Translations under genes and position numbers: made by a program | In this document: in pieces, positions 1-12,699 of the stretch | Layout: every line of letters starts with the position of its first letter | Position numbering within the stretch: position 1 is the stretch's first letter | From: Mesaphorura yosii | Lineage: Eukaryota > Arthropoda > Collembola > Poduromorpha > Tullbergiidae | Assembly (NCBI GenBank): GCA_009869945.1 | Contig: WIXG01000009.1 | Coordinates: 248,001-312,000 of the forward strand | Direction of reading: 5' to 3' | DNA length: 64,000 bases | Notes under the pieces: model-generated | What the model was told of the DNA's origin: nothing | What the model saw: the letters and a program-made list of their open reading frames with translations, nothing else | Database searches by the model: none

Positions 1-770
1 AACAAGACACGAATTTACGACACGTAATAAAAGCTTGTCAATCGCTCACAAGTCATAGCAGCACAAAAGTGAGCGTGACATTGGACTAAATCAAAATCAA
101 TGCACTCTTTCTTTGGCACTTTGGCCCAGTGTCGTGTCGTGCTCTTTGCGATCCATTAATTGATTCTGACTTGACGTGATAGATATTATGAAACAGTTGA
201 ACGTGTATACATGCAGTCATGCAGTGTTGCATACACTTTCAGTGACTAGTCAATGAGTGACAGTGAGACTGTATAATTATAATTTAATTATGCGAGTGAA
301 CTCTGAATTGAATTCTTTGCATTTTGGCTGAAAATCTTGTTGAATTAAATTATCAGCAGGGCTCCTGCGTCGGTGTCGGCGCTGAGAACACTTTCAGTAT
401 GCAAATATATCAAAAGAGTTAAAAGAGCGCATTCACGTACAAATCGACAGTCGAGAATGCGAAAATGCAATTGTGAATTGTGATTTTGACTGCTGCGGAA
501 TGCGAGCCTCAATGAAGTCAGCCAGTCGCTTGTTGTTAACAATGCAATGAAATGAATATCTCTGGTCTTGAGCGCAACAGCAAGCCACAAAGCGCAAAGA
601 GGTGCTAATTTTAACGTTAACATCTTGCTAACTGCCTTCTGCAAATGCAAATGAGCATTCTTTCACACGAACAATGCGAATGCGAATCCAAAGTGGAAGT
701 CGATGTCCAGTCATTCGAATGGAATTCGTTGTCCACTCGAAGGGGTAAAGACATTCAGTAGAATCGAGTT

Positions 771-777
771 TATAAAG
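771..777 (+). promoter_or_regulatory. TATA box of the Gasp promoter
   Basis: TATAAAG about 30 nt before a probable start site near 800. A likely non-coding first exon runs from there to 1048, where CTGAAAG meets the strong donor GTACGT. It probably splices to a pyrimidine-rich acceptor ending at 1405, which leads into the exon holding the start codon at 1623. Exon boundaries are inferred from splice-site quality only. Confidence 0.5.
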
Positions 778-1622
778 CCCAGATGAGCCGGCAGCCAACT
801 GCAAATTGTATTACTCCGTCGCACATCGTCGACGTCGGTGCGTCTCTTTTGGACGAATCTTTTTGAGAAAGTTCTTCATTATTGCGATTATCATCGTGCG
901 TCTTTCAACAACAATTCAACAATTTGTTGAGTTGTGAATTCTTCTTTTGCTTCTTCGCCGTAGTGAAGTGGAGTGTGACAGTGACTAGCTATTGCTCTTC
1001 CTCGGGCCGCTGCTGATTCAATCAATTTGAGATTCCCTGAACTGAAAGGTACGTACGTATGCGCGTAACAATCATGATGAATTGCTGCGTCGAGTCTTCG
1101 AGCGAGGATAAGAATACGAGAAAGATGATATGCAATGTAATGCAAATGCAGTTGCACATACAGGCCGAAATGAAGGTACAGCTTGCATTGTTACGTTCAT
1201 TTTCATTTTCGTTAAGCCATAGCCATTAGCTATGAAGCTTATCACGTTTCGCGTATTGAGAGTGAACGCGAGAATGCAATGCAATGCAAATACAATGCAA
1301 GTGCGGCGAGAGAGATATGAATTGAGCGTCCACAGCGTGCATCTTAGTTGTTATTTGATAGCTGGCCTAATCTCATCCTAAGGGTACTGCTTCTTCTTGC
1401 AACAGGTTTCCAATCTTTTCAACTTCCGTCCCCGTCCGCGTGCCCGCTACATTTCTGTATCTGCTTCTCTCCCGCAGTAATTAGCAATTAGTAATTGTCT
1501 TGTGACTGTTCTTGTTCTCGCACTAGATCGATCGGATCTTCGACTTGGCGGTCTCATCTTCAATCTTTTCCATTCCTACTCGTAATCGTTTGCCGTAGTC
1601 GTATTTCGTGACCAGCTTCGCC

Positions 1623-4600
1623 ATGTTAACCGCCTTCGTCGTCTTCGCCCTCATACTTAATTCAGGTAAGACACAACTTCATTTTTTGATTCGCAAATTC
1701 AACAATACAGCTCGCAATTCGAGATGTCAATGTGCACATGCGCAGACGCTCGGATTCGCGTTCCTTTCCAAAAATGGAAAGTGGAGATAAGGTTGGTTAT
1801 ATAAGATTTAATTTCAAGATAAACAATTGCGATTGCTCTACTTTTCAAGTCGAGTAAGGCAAGAAGAGCGAGCGCGAGTGAAGCTGCTCGGCTGCTGGTC
1901 AAATGATCGAATTGGCATTTCAACCGTATGATCGTTAAAGTAGTACGAAGTACGAACGTCGTTTGTTTTCTCACTCGTATGAGCAGCCCTGCCGTGAGCA
2001 TTGAGAGAATCGTGAATTGTTTGAACGACTTCCTCTTCTGATTAGTTAATTGTTTGAGTTTGATGGCCCACCGACCGGCCACACACTTCTCAAATGCGGT
2101 ATGCGAAGATTTGGCTTTGTTTGAACTTCTCGATTATCAATTAAGTGCTCGAATTGAGTTAAAAGGTTCAACTTGAGTGCGGAGATTTGTAGCACACGAC
2201 GTAAACAGTAATTAAAGTCAATTATAAAGAGCCAAATTGCATGTTCGATTTTCCTGCGTAAAAACCGCAAAAATGCATTAACATTTGCAATTTGAGGTGT
2301 AGCATTAAATTCATTCAACCCTTCATGTATTTTTACGCATGGATAGTAAAATTCGTAATCCAATCGTTCTCGTGATCGCTCGAAACTCGAAAGTGATTTG
2401 CGGCTCGCCAGCGTGTAACAAACTGAAAAGTTGCCCAGTCTCGTCATGTCATCATGATCGCAGTCACAGTCGTCAGTCATCGTGGTCTTGACAATAAGAA
2501 ACAGGCTCAGTGATTCAATTATGCAATCGAGCGTTCGAGGTTCGAGGCGAGCATGACACGGCACGACACGCGAAACCGACCGCAAACTGCAGGAACGAGT
2601 TTGCACGTTTGCGTAATTAAAATGTTACAAATACAATTACAAATCGAATTCCCTCGCGCACTGCACTGCACTCATGCAAATTAAATGGTCATTAAGTACG
2701 CGTACGCGATCGCCGTACGTGCGCGTCAGAGTCAACAACCAGCGCGGCGCAGCCGAGCCGTCAAACAATTAGCGAAAAAGTACACGAATTTGCTTTCAAT
2801 TTTTTCCTGCTGCAAATGCAATGCTCGAGTTGAGATTTTGAGATTTTATTCGGTCTACATAAGATCGAGGTGTGTGAGAGGCTCAATTACAGCCCAAAAT
2901 GCTGCGCTTTACTTGTTTAATTTCGCTGAAAATCCCTTCTCGAGTCTCTGTGAATGTGTGTCAAAAATAGAGTTAGCTCCTTTCATCTCTTTTCATTTTT
3001 GTATGTTCACGGATCTCGAGGCATCAAAAATGTCACTGGCCGACCTTTCGCTATCGTTGTCCTAATTTGTGATTTGTGAAGCAGTGGAACGTAAAGGTTC
3101 TTCTGCTCTCGAGAGTCGCGAGTTATTTTTACATTTCGAAACCTTGCTTTTGTTGCTTGGGACCTTGGAAGACCGTAGACAAAGACCTCAACGGGATCAC
3201 AGTCCACTTGCCAATTGTAAGTGGCATTGTCCGTGTTATACTAATTTCCTTGGACGCAGGCTTCTTCCCAAACTCAGTTCGACTGTAGTTCGTTTGTTTG
3301 TAGGCATGAGGGTGAGAATGGGAAGAGAGTAATTGTGGGACTCTGAACTCATTACTGGCTTGAAGGTTTGAGCAAAAGTTTGTGGGTTTGACCCGCACAG
3401 TTTAAGCTACACATTATTTGAATGTTTGAACTGTGAATGCCCCTTTTACTTTCACCAGGAATTTTTGGAATGCCTTTAAGACTACGACTACGGCTCAAGG
3501 TTGTTGGAATTTTGCATGAGCAATTGAGAATTGACAGGACAAATGACAAGGGAAGTGATCGCTTGGCTAAACTCTAAATGCACCAAATAAAGAGTGACTG
3601 ACAATTGCTGACAGATTTGGACAGCGAAAAACTTCCTGTCCAAATCAGCGATCCAAACGAATATGAATACGACAGCAGACAACAGCTATGACAGATTTTT
3701 GTCACCGCACCATCATTAAGTAATTTACATTAAGTAAAATGCTGCCAGCAACCACAGCCCGAAGGCTTAATTTTCGTTTGTCGGTTCCTGGCTTGCGATG
3801 GCTTCAATGACATTAAATAGGGAAGGAAATAAAAGAGCCTGCTTCGATGGGTGCCATAATTAGTAACTGAAACTTAATACTGTCTTATGCACTGTGGGCG
3901 TTGGTGAATGGCGAAAGGGAAAACTCTTACCCTGCAATTGCAATGCAATTTATTACTACACGGTGCGGTAATGGAGATGGAAAGATCAGCAGTTATGAAA
4001 ATGACTGCATGACAGGCCAGACTTTCTACAGACCGCCAACTCACCGCCAGATTAATGCCTAATAATAGCAATAGCTCCTTTATCATATAACGAGGGTATT
4101 ATTAAATGGTTTACATAATACATGATGGGCGTGTGTACACTGATCGTGTGATCGCTGATCCGAGCCGCGATAAGTCGCTCAGACTCAAATTGTACGCAGT
4201 ACGCAGTTTCTAAACTGTCAACGTCAACGTCAAGTCAAGATTTTATGTCATTAACTGGTTGCTTTCTTAAGTTCAGCCAATTAGTACAATGCAAATGCAA
4301 TACGAATACGTTGCAGAAGCACAACGCAGAATGAGCCATGCCATGTCATGTCATAAAAGGCTACTAGGAAGGGATGGTCGTAATTGTGAATCAACAAAGT
4401 CATCTTTGCGTTTGCCATTTTATCTCTCTTCCCTCACTATAAATCAATGCAGGACAATTCAACAATGCAAATGCAAATGCAGCGCGCTGTGTAATCATTC
4501 GTGGCATGCATGATTTGATATTACATAACGCCTCGCCAAGTACAGCCATAAAAATCGAAATTATTATTCAGGCTGGGCAGGCGAGCTGCAAACGTAATTT

Positions 4601-7010
4601 GTAATTTATGCATAAAATTACTAAATGCAAAATGCGAAATACAAAAGACCAAGACTCGTTTCTTGACTCTTGAGTTTGCGCAGATGAGACCTGATGAACC
4701 AGAAATGGGAACTGATTGCGTGTCTCGAGAGTAATAATGCAACTGCAAACTCTTAACTCTTAACAGGGCGTATAATGCGAGTGAGTACGTTGGCCACGTC
4801 TTTAGTCTATTGACATGGTTAAATAAATAAGTAAATTGTTCCTGTTCGCGTATTTCAACACGCCGGTCCCACTTTGCATGAGATTATGCGACTGATATGA
4901 TGCAAATTGAAATCACTCGGAGGCTGTTGCTTTTGGAGACTTGCATCTTGAACGTTGAACCACTGATCTGATGAAACATATTTGAAGAGATCCTCAAAGT
5001 TATTGAGGCTCGAAATCAAAATTTTAGACTGTACATTGAGTTAACTGGGTACAACTTGCAAATTGCAATGTGGCAAAGCAAGCAATGAGGAAATGCGATT
5101 TAATTGGCTTGACTTAATCTAATTTGTCTTTACAGCGCTCGCCCAGGACGGCTTCAAGTGTCCGCACGAGTATGGCTTCTACCCTCACCAGAGATCCTGT
5201 GACAAGTACTACAAATGTGAAAATAACCAGCCAGAACTGAAAACCTGCGGAAACGGACTCGCATTCGATTCGTCAGATCCGAAATTCCTGACGGAGAACT
5301 GCGACTACCTGCACAATGTGGACTGTGGCGACAGAACAGAGTTGGAGCCACCAATCGGGTCTCCAAACTGCCCAAGACTTTATGGAATCTTCCCCGATGA
5401 AGTAAAGTGTGACACATTTTGGTCCTGCTGGAACGGCGAATCCAACCGCTACACTTGCGCGCCAGGATTGGCGTATGATCGCGATGTAAGCCAATTAGCA
5501 CTTAGCATTGAAATTAATATTCAAACTGCATCATGCGAGGCTCAAGATCAATTTATCTATATTTTCTACAGGCCAGAGTCTGCATGTGGGCTGATCAGGT
5601 CCCAGAATGTAAAATCACCGGTAAGTATCCACAACAAATTTGACCGTCTGCATTTTGAATGCAGAAATGCAGAAATACAAATCTGAGATGAATGAACCGT
5701 GAATAGGAAAAGAAACAGATTTGCTATTCGCAGACTTTCCTATTTCAATTTGCGTTCAAGCAGTTTATTTGTTGTCATCATCGTTGTGAGCACAGCGCAG
5801 CAGCTTGAATATCACTTTTCACTTTTAAACTCGTGTCCGCGTCGTAGTCGCCGAATGTATGAATGTCTGATATGAAATTCATACCTGCGAAAACTGCGAG
5901 TTCGAATTCAAATGTGTGAATTGTGTATGATGTGATGCAGAGAAACGAATTGCTGACCGCAGCGTGAGTCACAATGCAAATGCACACGGCGAGCATGAGA
6001 ACTGACAAAATTGATAACGTCGGCGTTTGCGGTCGGCTTTTGGGTTTGGGCTTAGCCCACCTGCGGCGAGAAGTAGAAACTTTGTGAATTTAATAGCGGG
6101 TTAATGATACGTGTAACGTGTTTGATATTTGTTTCATTTAAGAGATTAATGATTCGAATCGAATCGACAATCAGCATTGATGTAACAACGCACAGCATTC
6201 TGATTGACGCACATCTGTAATGTTATGTGGCTAATAATTGGATTTATTTCAACAGAAACTGATGGCGGATTCAAGTGCCCAAATCCAAAGGACAATCCGA
6301 ACCCTGGAACCTTTTCTCGCCACGCTCATCCAGATGATTGCAGGTATTATTCAGTAATTGACTTGCTCATTAAGAACTGTGCCCTGAGACAAAGTTCAAT
6401 TTTGCACAGGAAATACTACATTTGCCTGGACGGAAGCCCACGCGAGTATGGATGTCCGATCGGAACCGTCTACCAAATCGGAGCTGACCAATTCTCAGGC
6501 CAATGCACGGATCCCGAAGGAGTTGAGGGATGTGAGAATTATTACGGCGACGACCTGAAGGCGCTGAAGAAAAGCGAGCTTCTTCTTGGGTTGAGTGGAG
6601 ACAGCGGCAACAGCGGTCAGTATTCAGTCACGCAGAAGTCCGCCACGAGAAAGAAGGTTCCTCAGCCACCGAAAGCCCAGGAACCAGTCGTTGTTCCACA
6701 ACAACAGCAGTCTGCACGTGTTCAACAAGTTACGAGAGTAAGACCGACAAACCAGCAACAGCAGCAACAACAACAACAGCAGCAGCAATCAAGACCAGTC
6801 GTAGCTTCAACTGCCAGGTAACCGAACACTTAGCTGATTTGTAGCTTCAAATTTCCAGCAGAAGTGTAACGAATTGTTTTACAATGCAGGCCGGTCTCCT
6901 CCACCGCAGCGCCAAAGCCAGCCGTGACGCCCGACCCGAAAACTCTGTCCGATGACTACTACTACTACGATAACTACGACGATACTCCAGTTCAACCACA
7001 GTCTGGTTAA
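1623..7010 (+). CDS. Gasp: Gasp, CPAP3-type chitin-binding protein (obstructor-C)
   Basis: Secreted chitin-binding protein of cuticle and tracheal matrix. Exons: 1623-1665, 5136-5485, 5572-5620, 6256-6343, 6410-6817, 6890-7010; phases agree throughout and give 352 aa. The first exon encodes a hydrophobic signal peptide (MLTAFVVFALILNS, completed by ALAQ). Three CBM14 (peritrophin-A) domains follow. The first two contain CDKYYKC, TCGNGLAFD, NCDYLHNVDCGDRTELEPP and FWSCWNGE; the third contains HPDDCRKYYICLDG, REYGCPIGTV and GCENYYGD. These blocks match insect Gasp closely as I remember it. The C-terminus is extended by a basic linker, a run of about 12 Gln (6755-6790) and an Asp/Tyr-rich tail. 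Intron 1 is about 3.5 kb, much longer than the others, and I found no gene in it. A poly(A) signal lies at 7433-7438. Start chosen as the first ATG giving a signal peptide. Confidence 0.93.
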
Positions 7011-7799
7011 GCAAGGCATTTGTACTTTAGTATAAATGTAGTCTTATTCTTATCCAAGCTTTCTACCTTCAACAAACAACTACCAGCTCGAATTTAGTCA
7101 AGATGCAATCGTACACGTGCCGTGTAGCAGGCGAAGCTCGAAAACGTGACTAAATCTGATCCACACATCCAAATTCACTTGCGCCGTGGACACCGTACTT
7201 ATTTACTTACTTATTTACTGCTTAGATAGTTAACATTAGTTCAGTACAGTGTCAGTCCCTTGAAATAAGTGCAATAAGTCCGCGCTTGTCTTACGCGCTT
7301 CACTAACTCAACTCTGGCTTTGCCTTCACAAACGGAATGTTTTAATTTACTTCAATATTTTATTCAGGACGATTTTAATTAATTACACCATTAAGAATTG
7401 TGACCCCAATGCCCCAATCATGAATGCGCGAAAATAAATCTGATAATCATTTTTTAACTGATTGCAAAGTTTTAGTCGAAAAACTTTGGGTGTGACGTAT
7501 CTGAAAACTAGACAACTTGAACAGAATCTGAACAGAGTTTAACATCTTCAAACTTGAACGGCTTCGAGGGTTTATTAACCAAACAATCAACGGCATTTTG
7601 GGAAATGAACAGGATTTCCAAGGTTTCTGCAGGTCACCTTTCAACAAAGATTCCATTTGAAAGTTTGTAAAGTCAGCGTTAGTACAAACTAATCACTTTA
7701 GATACGAGTTCTTTAGTGGTGATGTCCAGTGATAGGAAAGTCGTAATCATATAGGTGTTTAAAGATTCTGTGATCATTATTACTTCGTGTTTTCGGAAC

Positions 7800-8468
7800 A
7801 TGTCTTCAAAAGTTAAACTTGACCACGACGAAGAGGAGAATGAACACGAGGAACCAAAGCCGCCAGTCGTACCGAATGAGACCGAATCGGCAGCGGACAA
7901 GGTGAGAAGCCGTTATTCTCAATCTGGCGTGTGAATTTGGCCAACTTGGGGTCCAATGCTTGCATCTTCGCATTGTTTGACGGATTATGATGCCTGCAGT
8001 TCAGCCCGGCTCGCAAAGACGCATTTTCCCGATATTTGGAAGACATCGGCTTTGTGAAGGCAATGACTCAAGTTGTGGTCGAGCTGTACGAGGAACCAGT
8101 GAAACCCGTCGACCCGGTCGAATACTTTCTGAACAGAATCGTGACCAATGTGCCTTTGAAGGAATCACTCAAATCTGTACGAGAAGAAATTGCTGCTTAT
8201 GAGAAACAGGTTAGATTTTCTCCAAAAGTCTAAATTTGACCGTATTTTGATGCGATTGGCTCTGCTCTCATTAAAATATTCACAGTTGACAACGCTGATG
8301 TCCGATAATCAAACCTTGCGTGAAAAATTGCTTCGGCACGAAGCAATTTTTCACGAGGAAATTCTGGATGCGATTGAGGTAGATCAGAACTTTGGTGGTG
8401 GCGACAATGAAAAAAAGGAGGAGGAGCAGGAAGTCGAAGAGAAAGACAGCGCACAAGAGAGCACATGA
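7800..8468 (+). CDS. MYCBP: MYCBP (AMY-1) homologue
   Basis: Small helical protein related to c-Myc-binding protein; in vertebrates it associates with MYC and with AKAP-family anchoring proteins. Exons 7800-7901, 8000-8209 and 8286-8468 encode 164 aa. The family core is in exon 2: FSRYLEDIGFVKAMTQVVVE, then LYEEPVKP and EYFLNRIV, matching the pattern of human MYCBP (RRYLEKSG, LYEEPEKP, LDFLKHH). Exon 3 gives a coiled-coil-prone segment and an acidic, Lys/Glu-rich tail that makes this protein longer than the roughly 103 aa human form; the acidic N-terminus is also extra. It sits between two cuticle genes on the same strand with no obvious functional link to them. Confidence 0.82.
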
Positions 8469-9539
8469 GCACATTCCTGAAATTAATGCAAATTCTTAAA
8501 CTTATACGGCTCATTCGTGCATTAAACCCGATTGGTTCGAATTCGGTGCGTCGGTGAGTCGATAAATACAGTATAGTCCACGTTCTTTAGCTTATTGTCC
8601 TTTTTCGGTTATTTTTTTCGGAGGGTTAGTCACTTTTGCTTTCATTTGCAATCCAACTGCATTTCGCGGCCCACGTTTTTGCCAAATTCCCTAACTGGGC
8701 ACATTTCCATGTACGGAGCAGTTGTATTACGGTACATTCGCAGCTGGCACTACTGTTTTCAAACGGTATTTTGTGTTTTCATTTGTAAACAGCAATACAT
8801 GTTTACTAGCTTATGACATGCCATCCTGAGTCAGGGTCCGCGGAATCCGGTACAGGTACGGCGTTGGTGTGAAAATTGGTGAACAATCCTACTCGATCGT
8901 CATATTTCAGGCAACGTTAGCTTGTGATGTCCTCAGCGCTGCCGCTGCGCTAATTTTGTTCATGATGTCATGAACACATTCATCTGCAAAATTAGTCACG
9001 GTGGGCAAATCCGAAATGCATCAACGTATTCAAGCGTGGGGCGCAGGCTTACCATTAAGCTGAAAAATACATTCAAATTGGAAACCCGACTAATTTTAGT
9101 GATTCACCAGATTTGAGCCGCAAAATTCAAGAATGTTTTCGATTTTCTAAATCATCATTGCCAGCCATACTCATAACCTCCGAAAGAGAAAAGACACGGT
9201 GCACGATGATCTAATCGAAGCACGAAGCGCTTAGGCACAAATATTGTTATCGCGTTCGGTGTTCGTAACGTGAATTGTCTCAGATACGAGATATGAACCA
9301 TGAGATTTGAGGTGGTTTATGAAGACTCCATAACAAAAAGCAGAAATCCCACGACGTTTCGTATCCCACGCATCTACCGTCGGACGGGCTCCTTCATTTT
9401 TTAACAGGCAGGAATACAAGTCATTTATCACCATCAACTGCAGCACCATCATTCATTAACGCCGTACACAAATGAGTAATAAGGATAAATTCCACCATTA
9501 CACAAGCATGTCCATTAAATGCGTATTAAAGATTGGAAG
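8469..9539. other. Intergenic, MYCBP to obst-E
   Basis: About 1.1 kb with no convincing coding frame. It holds the MYCBP 3' end (ATTAAA at 8521, GATAAA near 8561) and the upstream region of obst-E. Confidence 0.6.
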
Positions 9540-9547
9540 TATATAAG
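9540..9547 (+). promoter_or_regulatory. TATA box of obst-E
   Basis: TATATAAG lies about 130 nt before the start codon at 9672, so transcription should begin near 9565-9572. This resembles the Gasp promoter. Confidence 0.5.
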
Positions 9548-9671
9548 CGAGACCACGCGCCAGTGTTTCATCTTCAGAAACGGGCTTGGACTTGACCAAT
9601 AAGTTACAAAAGTGTGAATTGCTCCGTCGACCGTATTTTTTATACTCGAAACAGTCGCAGTTAAAAGTGAG

Positions 9672-11673
9672 ATGCAACGTCGCAAAATGTGGAATCCAAG
9701 CTGGTTCGTCGTCGTCTTTGGAGCCACACTTGTGCTGCTCGTCCAAGAAGGTAATTTTGTAAGACCGATTGAATTTTGCAGCCTGCCCATTTTGCTAGTA
9801 CTTTTCGTAACTTAATTACTGGCTGACGCGAAGAAGAGCCCGTCGAGGTCGAGTCCTTGTCATTTCAATTAGCGTTGACATAAATTCCTACAATATTCGA
9901 ATCTTTTCCTTTCTTAACCTGTTTGACCACAAATTGTAAACAAGAGATTGGGTTTGAAGGTACATTTTAACGTCTCTTCGAGATAACTCAATTATCCATC
10001 ACTAATTTGAGCCTCTTCCCCAAAAGTAGACTGACGCTTGGCTTTGATGACTCGATTCTTCCATTTATGAACCTATCTTAAATTTTACTTTTAACTTTTG
10101 TGACGTCAGGAGCGTCGCAAAATTGTCCAACTCCGAATGGATACTTCCCTGATCCCCAGCAATGTGACTCGTATGTCGAATGCAAAGTAAGTCACTTTCC
10201 TTTATCCAATGATATTGCATCAAAATGCATATGAATTCTGAGTACGCTGCAAATGTTTCCCAGGATGGAGTCGCAGAAAAAAAACTCTGTCCGGACGGCC
10301 TCTTCTTCAATGACCAGCTCAGCGGGTATCCAAGATACCCGTGCTCCTACCCGCAAGAGGTTCAGTGTGGATCCAGGACGAGAAGTCGTAAGTTTAAGTT
10401 ATGAATTACGACTCTTTAGTTGTAAAGATTCCTCTTTGTGATCGTGACTTGGATTTTGTCTACTGCAACCCCGTTGTATACAATACTCGAATTATAAGCT
10501 TGTTTTGCAGTTGCATGTATTTGCCCAACTTTCAGGATTCAAGCGGCTTCCCAGGATCGGGAAATAAATTGCATGCTATTTAAGCATAAATGCGCCTGCG
10601 ACCAGAACTGTGACTGGAGCATTGCATGTGGTGTCGTTGATCGCATGAAGTAACCTTGAACCTTGCTGGCCAAGTCCACTCTCGTAGTATTTCAGTATTT
10701 GCACAACTACGTGTTCAAATCTCGAAGACTGATCTCTTGTAAAGCCTCATCTTTACGTGCCTGGGCAATCTGTCGTTGTTTGTGTGATTTGTGATTGTTT
10801 CACGCTTCTGTGCATGTGAATGTTAATTTATTTGCAATTTGCACGTCTGAATAAATGATTAGTGTGTGTGTACTTACGTTGTAACAATAATTATCTTGTG
10901 TTGACCATTTTCGCGACTGATCGTGACTGCCATTGCACGTTGTACTATGAATTGACATCGTGTATTCAAACAGAGCCTCCACAATCTTCGGGCGATTGTC
11001 CACATCAGTACGGTCTCTTTCGTACGGGAGCCAGAGCTGATAACTGTGGAGAGTTTATAAATTGCGTCGGAGGTTTGTGAGATGCAGTAATAAAACTGGT
11101 ATGGATTTAACTGGTTTTAACTGGTAACTGGTAAAGGTGTTGCCCACGTGCAGCAGTGTCCTGAAGGCCTCGCCTTCAACTCCGCGACGGCACGCTGTGA
11201 CTGGCCGGATGAAGTCGCCGAATGTGACGCCTCGCAGTACCTCAAGTTTAAATGCCCTGGAACGAAAGTCGAAGCCGACCTCGGCCACCCGCGCTATTCT
11301 GATCCGGGAGGAGACTGTCGTAAATTCTTCGTGTGTAAGTGTCTTGGATGGACAACTCCAATCATGAAGTTGAGTATTTAATTGTGCGTCTTGCATGTGC
11401 ACGTGGATACGAATTTTTCAGGCATAGAAAACGCTCAACCCAGGGAACTGTCATGTGGAATTGGAACCGTCTTTAATGAGGAACTCGGAGTTTGCGACGA
11501 GCCCCAAAATGTGCCGAGATGGTAATAGAATCACACTAACAAATGCTCTCGAGATGGACACCCAGCACCTTTGGTTGATGCTTTTGTTCTTTCTTTCTAG
11601 CCAAAATTACTATCCGGCAGATATCTTGGACGCACTGCAACGGCTTAGAAGTTTCGATAGCAGGCTGTTGTAA
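9672..11673 (+). CDS. obst-E: obst-E, CPAP3-type chitin-binding protein
   Basis: Secreted matrix protein with three CBM14 domains. Exons: 9672-9750, 10110-10186, 10264-10387, 10974-11072, 11137-11334, 11422-11521, 11601-11673; phases agree and give 249 aa. A signal peptide (FVVVFGATLVLLVQEG) precedes domain 1 (NCPTPNGYFPDPQQCDSYVE, KLCPDGLFFND), domain 2 (CPHQYGLFRTGA, QQCPEGLAFN, CDWPDEVAEC) and domain 3 (HPRYSDPGGDCRKFFVC, CGIGTVFNEE). The CDSYVEC and CPEGLAFN..CDWPD blocks resemble Drosophila Obst-E more than the other obstructors. Poly(A) signal at 11753-11758. A second possible ending is described at 10511-10653. The paralogue assignment is from memory, not a computed tree. Confidence 0.86.
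10511..10653 (+). CDS. Possible alternative terminal exon of obst-E
   Basis: A good acceptor (TTGTTTTGCAG) ends at 10510. Joined in phase 1 to the exon ending at 10387, it stays open for 47 codons to TAA at 10651-10653. The frame has seven Cys, including ACICPTF, CACDQNCDW and IACGVVDR, the last two recalling the end of a CBM14 domain (CDW..CG.R). An AATAAA follows at 10850-10855, still upstream of the canonical next exon at 10974. The resulting isoform would be 140 aa with one full CBM14 domain plus this tail. It could also be a chance open intron. Confidence 0.4.
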
Positions 11674-12699
11674 ACTTGAAACTGAAGCTGCTTGATTAAT
11701 AATTGTTTACACATTATTTGCCCGGTGAGTGATGCTGAAGTTAAATGATCCAAATAAACGCAGGTTAATATGTGAAAAAAACAAGCAACAAGTTTCAGTT
11801 TGGGAGCACTTCAATTCTTCACGAATCATTCATCTTTACATTCATTCATAAACCGGAAATGCGAAATGTTCTTCCTCATAAGCTTAATTTAGTCAGCCTT
11901 GTCTATTTGACTTATATGGACATGTTTGAATAATGTTACCTTCCAGTAAATCATGAAGTAAACACACAATCCATCAAAGAACGCCCTTCAACAAAAGGAA
12001 GATACCATGCATAGTGCACCTTCGAGCATCGTTCGAGGTTCATCACCAAAGTACATTTATTACAAGGATTTACTGTGCGCTGTCCCGTCTGCCGTACAAG
12101 ATGATACGACGATGCGAGAGGATGATGACAAGAATAGAAAGGGTTACAAAATAGCAATGAGACAATTGGCTTGACTCAGTGATTTGGTTCTTAAAGAGAA
12201 AGTTAAGAATGGTACAATCCTAAGTAAATCAAATGGGGCATGGTCAGCAACAAATTGTATAACTAACATGCAATCTCAAGCGATAGGCCATGCCAAACCA
12301 TCGTCATCGAGTTCGAGTCAATGCGTCTGCGAAAGAAGGAAATGCAATCGCCGCGTCGTGCGTTGCCGTAAATGGATATGATCTTATGAAGGCTCATCTC
12401 GTACGACGAGACGACGCTACGACGCGTTAGCGTACGTTGACTAAGATTATCTTGTGAATCCTCAGGTAAGAAACACTGAACTTAAATTAGAGCTACAATT
12501 ACGACTTGAAGCACCAGGTTAAGTACTCTGCTCGGAATTGGAGCCTATCGAATTAAACTGCACCGCATTACATTAACATCAGAGGTTGCATCAATCGTGC
12601 TGCGATTTCAGCAGTTGCATGTGACACGAGCAACGTGAAGGTGCTTCGTCTCAGTTTGTGCTTCAACTCAAGCATTTTGAAATTCGATTCTACTCTCAA
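11674..12699. other. Intergenic, obst-E to obst-B
   Basis: No coding frame recognised. The poly(A) signal of obst-E is at 11753. A probable 5'-UTR exon of obst-B ends at 12465 (CTCAG before GTAAGA) and may splice to the acceptor ending at 12611; this is inference from splice signals. Confidence 0.45.

Noticed and set aside
2046-2606. 186-codon minus-strand frame in Gasp intron 1
   Set aside because: Composition is biased and repetitive, no motif or splice context, probably chance.
3374-3402. Hairpin GTGGGTTTGACCCGCAC resembling a tRNA T-arm
   Set aside because: No TTCRA loop, no D-arm or acceptor stem around it.
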